Shown here: positions 58,119-64,000 of the stretch, in pieces | Numbering within the stretch: the stretch's first letter is position 1 | Layout: each line of letters starts with the position of its first letter | Source: Armillaria gallica | Lineage: Eukaryota; Basidiomycota; Agaricomycetes; Agaricales; Physalacriaceae | Assembly: GCA_037576215.1 (NCBI GenBank) | Contig: JBANDB010000008.1 | Coordinates: 310,001-374,000, forward strand | Reading direction: 5' to 3' | Length of the DNA stretch: 64,000 nucleotides | Notes under the pieces: model-generated | What the model was told of the DNA's origin: nothing | The model's database searches: none | What the model saw: only the letters and a program-made list of their open reading frames with translations | Translations under genes and position numbers: made by a program

Positions 58119-59480
58119 CACGTCACGAGTGGGAATGTCGGTGGATGTTGAACGGCAGGAGTGTAAGTTTTTCCTCTCCAATCGGGACATCTGGCACCAC
58201 AAATTTCCATGCATTTTAGTACGGCAATCATACCTAAAATACTCATGTACGTGGGCTATACTATGATGCCATCAGAAGCTATCAGGTGCCGTCATACTAA
58301 AACTTTCGGCTCGATTTTAGCTATCTGTATCCGCACATGGCTCAGACCATGCCGAAAGTGCCATCTGGTATCTGCACTTGTCTACAGACATTTGGACCAA
58401 AATTTGGCATTCTGGATCCGTTTTCGGCTCAGAGTTCCCCAAAATTTTCTAATCTGGGATCCACACGCGGAACACACATCGGTCGGGATATTCGGAGGTC
58501 CTGGGGAGCATCTCTGCAAGGAAGAGTGGAAGCTTGATGTGCCCACAATTGGACATGTGTATGAGGACCCTGATGGAGATGTGGTGTGCTACTTCAATGG
58601 ACTGGGTCGGTCACTGAGTTGGCCACCAGACTTCGACAGTGACCAGAGTTGGTTCAGGCGTGCGTGGACTTTGCAGGAGGCTGGTGCTACCGGCCAGCGC
58701 ATCAAATTTGGTGGTGAAACCGGCGATGAGAGCATATCAGGGACATTCTCCAAACAATTGAAATCATCAAAAACTCTGTGGTCCATGGAAGACGCCCTGT
58801 TGCAGATGCAGAATCGAGTGTCCACAAATCCTACGGACAGAGTTGCAGGCTTGGCATACCTTCTCTACACGGAGTATCTCCCAACATACGATGCGGAGCA
58901 GTCAGAAGAGAGTGCATGGGTAGCGCTCGTGAATGCCATGGAAGATGAGTCTCGGCAAAACTTGCTCTTCTGCTACCCTGAGCCTGGGAACAGAAGCAAA
59001 TGTTGGCGAGCATCATGGGAGCAGGTAATGAACACGACATTCCTATCGTTAGGCGGTGTTCCAGTTGACGACCAGGCTGATGTTGGTCGAACTGATGAGA
59101 CAGATGTTGACTGGTATCAGGGATTTTGTATCAACTCGGCCAAAGTGCGGGGATTGGCCGACACTTCAGACAAAGAGACGCCTTGACAAGGAGAGTTGGT
59201 TTTCAAAGATGATACCGAAGAACCCCTCACATTCAACATTCTGGCTGACCACCAATATCCAATTCCCGATGGCTCATACACACTCATAGGCTGTAAGAGA
59301 GAGAATTATGATGGAAAAGAAGCTGACAGGACGGCACGGTGGATAATCGTAACTTCAAAAATGTGGGTAGTCAGGAAGCGAAGACCGGACAGGAAGTTTG
59401 AGAAATTGTCAGTGGTTAGTGTTGAAGGGAATCTCGAGAACTTGTTTTCGCAATTGGAGGTTAAAATGGTTCTTTGTTGA

Positions 59481-59635
59481 TTTTTTCTCGCCTACGGTTC
59501 TCACTGTCCTACCAATATCATAGTGTTCCCGAATTCTGGCTACACACCACCCCTTCCCATCGCTTGATCTCGTATTCATTGGCTACTGAGACTATAGCAG
59601 TGCTGTAACTATGAAATCCCGAGCAAAGACAATGA
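59481..59635 (+). repeat. HET-5 downstream block, left fragment
   Basis: Matches the sequence after HET-4 (CTGTCCTACCAATAT.., then CCCTTCCCATC.CTTGAT) up to about 26530. Homology is then interrupted by the insertion at 59636. Confidence 0.7.
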
Positions 59636-61321
59636 TGGACCTAAGACTTCCGTGGCAACGGCAACACCAACTCGGAATGAGATTGGTTAATTAACGTAGT
59701 AGCACGGCAATCAAGGCGATCGTGTGTGCGAGTGGTTCGGGGCACCTCCGTGCAGTAGAACAATTCCTCTATACGCAAGAATACACTGCGACTTTAAGTC
59801 TGCGAAGTAGTACTGCTTGGTAGTCAAGTACTAAATGCTATGGCTTCAAGCCGGTAGGGATCTCTCGAAATGAGAGAGAACGAAAACGGGTATGACGTGA
59901 ATACCCCGAATCCGTATGAGAAAACGTGCTGCGAGACTAGAAAACGTCGCTCGACGATAATCGGAGCGGGGTGAACGATGGAGAATAGACTAAACGGTCG
60001 GCAATAGTCTGTGGGCGAGCGAAGCGATGAGAAAACGGTGTGGGGACTGCGAGTGGCAAAATAAACGTGGAACGAGGTGCTGAGGGTGGACTGGCGAGAG
60101 AAAACGTGGAACTACGAAAACTGGTGGCGATACTGGTCCTATACGATGCGAGGGTGCTGAGTCGATGTCGAAACTGGTCTGGTACTGAGACGATCCTATC
60201 CTATGTCAAAACTAACCTTCAAGTCTACTCGAGGGACTGATACTATACGAAAACTTGCTGAACTGATCCTAAGTCTGCTCTGAGACTACCCAAGTGGGCG
60301 ACGATAACGATGGCGAAAGAGAAATGATAAAAACTCCAATGGTGCGAAAGTGAAACGATGACGGCCTATAAAAGATAACGTGGGCGAGGTATAGCGCGGC
60401 GATCACGTATTGGCACAGTATGAGCGTGCACCAATAGTGTTAAGAGCGAAGAGCGTGTAGCGAAGGACTCTTCACAGTTAAAAACCGTGGAATAACTCTG
60501 GTGAGCTCAAGAGTCGACGTGCAATCAAGAATATGCTGGTGTAAACGATATATTGCCGTAGAACAGTGAATAAACATTGTTTACTGGCGATAGACTAGTG
60601 CGAGACGATAATTGACGTAGTCTGGGGTTGACTAGAGATGAACTGCCCCTGAACTACGTTTTCTAACTAGTTTTTATACTACAAGTACGAATTTATAAAT
60701 AGAGTATATATGCGAGACTTAGTAAGGCCGTAAAGCCTTGGCTTTGTAAAAATCGTAGGTAACATATGGTCCTTGGTCTTCTAAAGTAACAGCAACTTGT
60801 CGACGTTGCCGCGTATGGATGCGAACCGTATGGTTTTTGTTGAGCGATGCACGGATCGTTAGGTGCTGTTTAGCTGCGGATTACTGAGCGATAGTCGTCG
60901 TACTGAGGAATACGCGTGGGGCAACGTTTTCTTGAGGCCTTGGCGGAGTAACAGCCTTAGTAAACGCGGTCTGTAGTTGCCATAGCTTTAATTATCGTAG
61001 CTGGGAGGGTACTCGAGTCAATCACGTCATTTTCATTAAGTGATCAATGAGCGCGTCAACTGGTGCTTCTGAGTGATGCGTCAATTCCGTATTGGGATGA
61101 TTGTTGATCGAAGGTGCCTTGCCGTGATGAAGTACGGCAATTATGATGCGTGGCAAGATGGGATGGATAACAAAGCGCGTAAGGAGTGGTTGCCGTAGGA
61201 TGAAGGTGGTATCAATGTGCGTGCAATCATTGGTTTGCTGAAAGGCTGTTGAAGGGACAATAGCGTTAATTAGCGGGCTAAATCCGCGAATTCTGAGCGT
61301 ACAGAGCCTGGAGGCTCATCA
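59636..61321. mobile_element. Putative solo LTR, about 1.7 kb
   Basis: An insertion relative to the HET-4 downstream block (uninterrupted near 26525). It begins TGGACC and ends CTCATCA, with TG..CA termini. The flanks ATGA (left) and ACGA (right) could be a target duplication in which one copy lost a CpG. It has no coding capacity. It contains an AAAACG-rich part (59920-60130) and a TATA-type tract TTATAAATAGAGTATATA near 60690. Without a second copy in the window the LTR identity is inferred. Confidence 0.45.
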
Positions 61322-62505
61322 ACGATGCTCTATGAACATCAATAACATATCCTCCACCAAGCTTCTCATCGTTAAGAAACACCTGGTTTAAGAAGCTGTA
61401 CAAATACTCCGGGATGCATAATAGATGATTATCTGTTTAAGATTATATGAGTCTCGGGATAACGAGCAAAGGAGGAGAGCCAGTCCGTGCTAGACCAGTC
61501 TAAACTCAGTGAGAAAATGGACATGTTGGATCGCGCAATGATCCATCACTCCTGAAAGAAAGAGCGCTGGCGGCTGGAAGTTCCTGAATCAAATAAGCAG
61601 CCAGCAATGTGAACTTCGACATTATCTCGTCGCAGATGCAGTCTTTTGTTGTGTGTTCCTATTTGTGTGGGAATAATGAAACGGTCTACACACATTGTAA
61701 GAAAAGGTGCTCAAGAAGGCGAAGCAGATGAGCGAGCCTTGAAGATCTGCGTGGATTTGGGTGAAGGCAGTGTTGATGTCAGTTGCGGTATATGAAGCGA
61801 CGAGAATGGAACGTTGGTTCCGTCGGCATTATTGATCTTATCTGAGAGTACAAGCCATGAGAGCGACCAGGTAGCTTTGTTTTGGAAACAAGCGACTGCA
61901 GACAACCGAGAGGACAGTCAATGAACCAAGGTCTAGAGCATCACCAAAGTTTCAAGAATATTCACCATCGGGACTGCGATGGAATACGGTCTACCGTAGC
62001 GGCCATGTTGATGAGAGAGAGCGCTGGAAATTACAGGTGAGCAAACTATACGCAAATTATCAGGTGAAAAGGGGCAATACCAATCTCTAATTCTTGGCCA
62101 CGTTGCAGCCGAATGACTGAAGCCGGATATACTATATATGCTCGAAGGTCGAAGATTCGCAACACTCGCAGATCGAACGTCAGCCAGAAAAAGCAGCAAG
62201 GTGACACGTGGGTAAAAACTTGAGGCTTGAGCTTGGAACTTGGAGCTTGGAGGAAGATGTCCGTCAGAGGATGCTGGTAATATGCGCTAAATGCATCATG
62301 GGCACTGCCGAAGCCCTCAATATCAATACTCGATAACATTCTTCACACAATAATGTATACAGATTGCCTATGTAAGCATGCTTCGATGCCCAATTTCTTC
62401 ACCGTGCAAGCTCAAGATCCTAAGCGTCATTGTGAGATAAAGAACAGAGAACGAAGGAAGTAACGTACTCGTTTGAACGTTATCGATATCCTCATCAAGA
62501 CCCTG
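61322..62505 (-). repeat. HET-5 downstream block, right fragment
   Basis: Homologous to about 26540-27545 and 27945-28000/28515-28575. It contains the minus-strand frame VASYTATDINTAFTQIHADL (about 61720-61795), the unit D counterpart of the coding signature described after HET-4. An internal segment present in unit C (about 27545-27945) is missing here. It ends at CCCTG, the presumed target site of the next element. Confidence 0.6.
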
Positions 62506-63091
62506 TGTCAGGCCGATATCGGACCGGTAGGAAACCGGCAGAGTAGAAGCCGTGCCCCGTCATTCCACGTGGCAACACGTCATCTAATCAGTACACATGG
62601 TGACACGTCATTGACATGTAGTTAGAATTACAGTATATAAACCCCCACGAGAAATGAAAAGTCAGCTTTTACCCACCTACAGATTATATCAAATATTACT
62701 TGAGTACCTCTGAATATCCATTCAGACATCTCACGTGAGTCACAATTGAGTCACTCACACGCAACATATCAACCAGAACCATCTTATCGACGCCATCACT
62801 GCCGAGAACGGCCATCAGCCTCATATCAATTCACACCTTCACGCCATCACATCACCCCATTGAGCTTCGAAATAGACGCTCAATCACATTCTATTGCATC
62901 AACGCAACTACTATCTACTCTGAGCTTCGACTTACGAGCTCCATACTTCCAGCAAACTACCAAACTCGTCTCACCCACGTAAAGCTTTAGCCAAACCATA
63001 GCATTCGTGCTCTCCCCCATCGAACTAACATCAACGCACAGAACAACATCTGTGCACGGAATTCATCTAACCCCGACTTCCGCTGACATCA
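62506..63091 (+). repeat. 5' LTR of the gypsy-type element
   Basis: About 586 bp, TGTCAGG...ACATCA. It contains a good TATA box (AGTATATAAACCCCC near 62631) with repeated ACACGTCAT upstream (two clear copies, 62575 and 62609). The 3' edge is placed by the TGG-type primer-binding site and is not confirmed by a second LTR. Confidence 0.6.
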
Positions 63092-63266
63092 TTGGAGCCC
63101 ACCGCGAGGGGGGGAAATCAATTGATATTGGCGAAAAGCTTTCAAACTCTTTCGTATATCCTTACAACTCTTAACGGACACTATCCTTTCCATTTACCTA
63201 TTCAATTACCTTTCAAATTTCAACGGACCATATTCATCACCTCTGCATAACACTACTACAGATATC

Positions 63267-64000
63267 ATGACCAACATGTCTGGACATAATTCCGAACCCC
63301 AAGCATCAACAAGTAAAGATAAAAACCAGACTTCATCAACCTACATACCTCCAAGAGCGGAAACAAGCTCACAATGGAGACACCACCGATCACCTCATAA
63401 TAATGGAGACTCAGCCGGTTCAGGAGAATCCATGAGAGGAATGAATGCCTTCTGAAGACCACGGGAACGAACCTCTATGCCCGCAATGGGAGCATTTGGA
63501 CCTAGTGCAAATACACATCAACGTTCAGCAAACAACCAAGGCCACACTGCTCATCAATCCACAATTCCTACATCAACCTCTAGCACGTCCACTACTAGGA
63601 CACCAGACATGATGCCCCTCCTAGGAGCAAAGACAGCACCCGCTAAGTTTAGAGGAAAGTACGACACCGTAAAAAGGTTTATTAGACAATACAAACAAAT
63701 GTGTGCTGTGTATAACGTACCTGATAAGGAGAAGTGCCGTCGAATCATTGATTATTGTTCTTCAAGGGTAACACAGTTTATTGAAGCCTTAGATAGCTTC
63801 GTCAATGAGGACTGGGATCAACTAGAAAAAGATATCCTTACCTATTACAATGCTGAGCTACATGAATCTCGCTACCTCCTTAGCGATTTGGACAAATTGG
63901 TCGAGTGCTGGAGAAAGAAGGGAATCTACAACCTGACACGATTCAAACGGTATGAAGTAGAGTTTCTTACCGTGGCAAATTGGTTGCTGCACAAAGGGAA
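63267..64000 (+). pseudogene. Gypsy-type Gag, N-terminal part, with one TGA
   Basis: The frame from ATG 63267 is open to the window end except for TGA 63453-63455. The start is a disordered S/T/N/H-rich region, followed by a helical Gag segment. That segment has APAKFRGKYDTVKRFIRQY, KCRRIIDYCS, VTQFIEALDSF, WDQLEKDILTYYN and CWRKKGIYNL, typical of the Gag of fungal gypsy/chromovirus-like elements, which assembles the particle. The single stop is again a TGA replacing a likely CGA. Because the gene is cut by the window edge, the state of the rest is unknown. Confidence 0.7.

Larger units (their letters stand above)
51011..58503 (-). mobile_element. P-superfamily-like DNA transposon with Ulp1-like protease, inserted in HET-5
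   Basis: Terminal inverted repeats at 51011-51046 and 58468-58503 match at 34 of 36 positions (start CAGGACC, core CCGAATATCCCGACCGATGT). A subterminal TTTGGCATTCTGGATCCG occurs in direct orientation at 51059-51076 and 58403-58420. The interior is one minus-strand coding unit (protease domain, then zinc-finger and transposase). No 8-bp target duplication is present (flanks GTGATGACA and GGGAGCAT), and about 136 bp of HET-5 coding sequence are missing. Two MITEs (53423-53925 and 57131-57793) are nested in it. Without them the element is about 6.3 kb. Confidence 0.88.
50349..59480 (+). pseudogene. HET-domain protein, copy 5 (split by transposon, plus TGA)
   Basis: The 5' part is exon 50349-50408 (ATGGACGTGG start created by a 2-nt difference from HET-4), a 56-bp intron and exon 50465-51010, ending just after ISHAWMDDKER..VMT. 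The 3' part resumes at 58504 with GEHL.KEEWKLDVPTIG and runs through VVCYFNGLG, WFRRAWTLQE and the C-terminus to TGA 59478-59480, with an extra in-frame TGA at 59184-59186 where HET-4 has CGA. Compared with HET-4 about 136 bp, which encode PINGYEWP to LCLRQPGG, are missing at the insertion point. An LTR retrotransposon also sits in its leader. This gene is dead as a HET protein. The short frames crossing the junctions are artefacts of reading into the transposon. Confidence 0.92.
62506..64000 (+). mobile_element. Gypsy-type LTR retrotransposon, 5' part (runs off window)
   Basis: The left boundary is set by loss of homology to the HET downstream block at CCCTG|TGTCAGG (compare 28570). The 5' LTR is about 62506-63091. 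TTGGAGCCCACCGCGAGG directly after it is a candidate primer-binding site. A gag frame follows. The pol region and the right LTR lie beyond the window. Confidence 0.75.

Noticed and set aside
58209..59186. A 325-aa ORF as an independent gene
   Set aside because: The first ~95 codons are transposon end sequence. The rest is the 3' half of HET-5, cut by a TGA.

Overview
The window looks like a gene-poor, transposon-rich accessory region of a filamentous basidiomycete, most likely an Agaricomycete. The reasons are short introns of about 45-56 bp with GTAAGT/GTATGT donors, a tandem family of basidiomycete-type HET-domain proteins, and a mix of LINE, LTR and TIR elements. No species call is attempted.

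Layout. Bases 1-138 are the last exon of an unidentified gene. From about 1 kb to 62.5 kb the backbone is a tandemly duplicated block. Each unit carries a poorly recognisable non-HET segment followed by a plus-strand HET-domain (heterokaryon incompatibility, non-self recognition) gene. There are five HET copies: HET-1 (4899-6699) is intact; HET-2 (8854-10778) has a 4-bp frameshifting deletion; HET-3 (17057-18775) has one in-frame TAG; HET-4 (24579-26391) is open but has lost the conserved start mini-exon; HET-5 (50349-59480) is split by a transposon and has a TGA. Units C (about 19.8-28.8 kb) and D (about 39.9-62.5 kb) are a clear segmental duplication that also carries a second, minus-strand multi-exon gene.

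Mobile DNA explains most of the rest. A LINE (about 29.2-37.0 kb, minus strand) has an APE endonuclease, RT, RNase H and zinc finger, and six in-frame stops that are all TGA. A recent LTR element (44513-50240; LTRs differ at about 2 of 528 sites) has two long ORFs but no recognisable pol. A 7.5-kb TIR element (51011-58503) sits inside HET-5. It encodes a P-element/THAP9-like transposase preceded, in the same reading frame, by a Ulp1-like cysteine protease domain. This element is itself interrupted by two MITEs, and removing each in silico together with one target-site copy restores the reading frame. A related MITE lies at 28058-28509, a putative 1.7-kb solo LTR at 59636-61321, and the 5' end of a gypsy-type element (LTR plus gag) runs off the window from 62506.

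Reading the whole: an allorecognition-type gene cluster has expanded by tandem duplication and is being eroded by nested transposon insertion, small indels and CpG-type C-to-T decay. I see no CRISPR, rRNA or clear tRNA gene.
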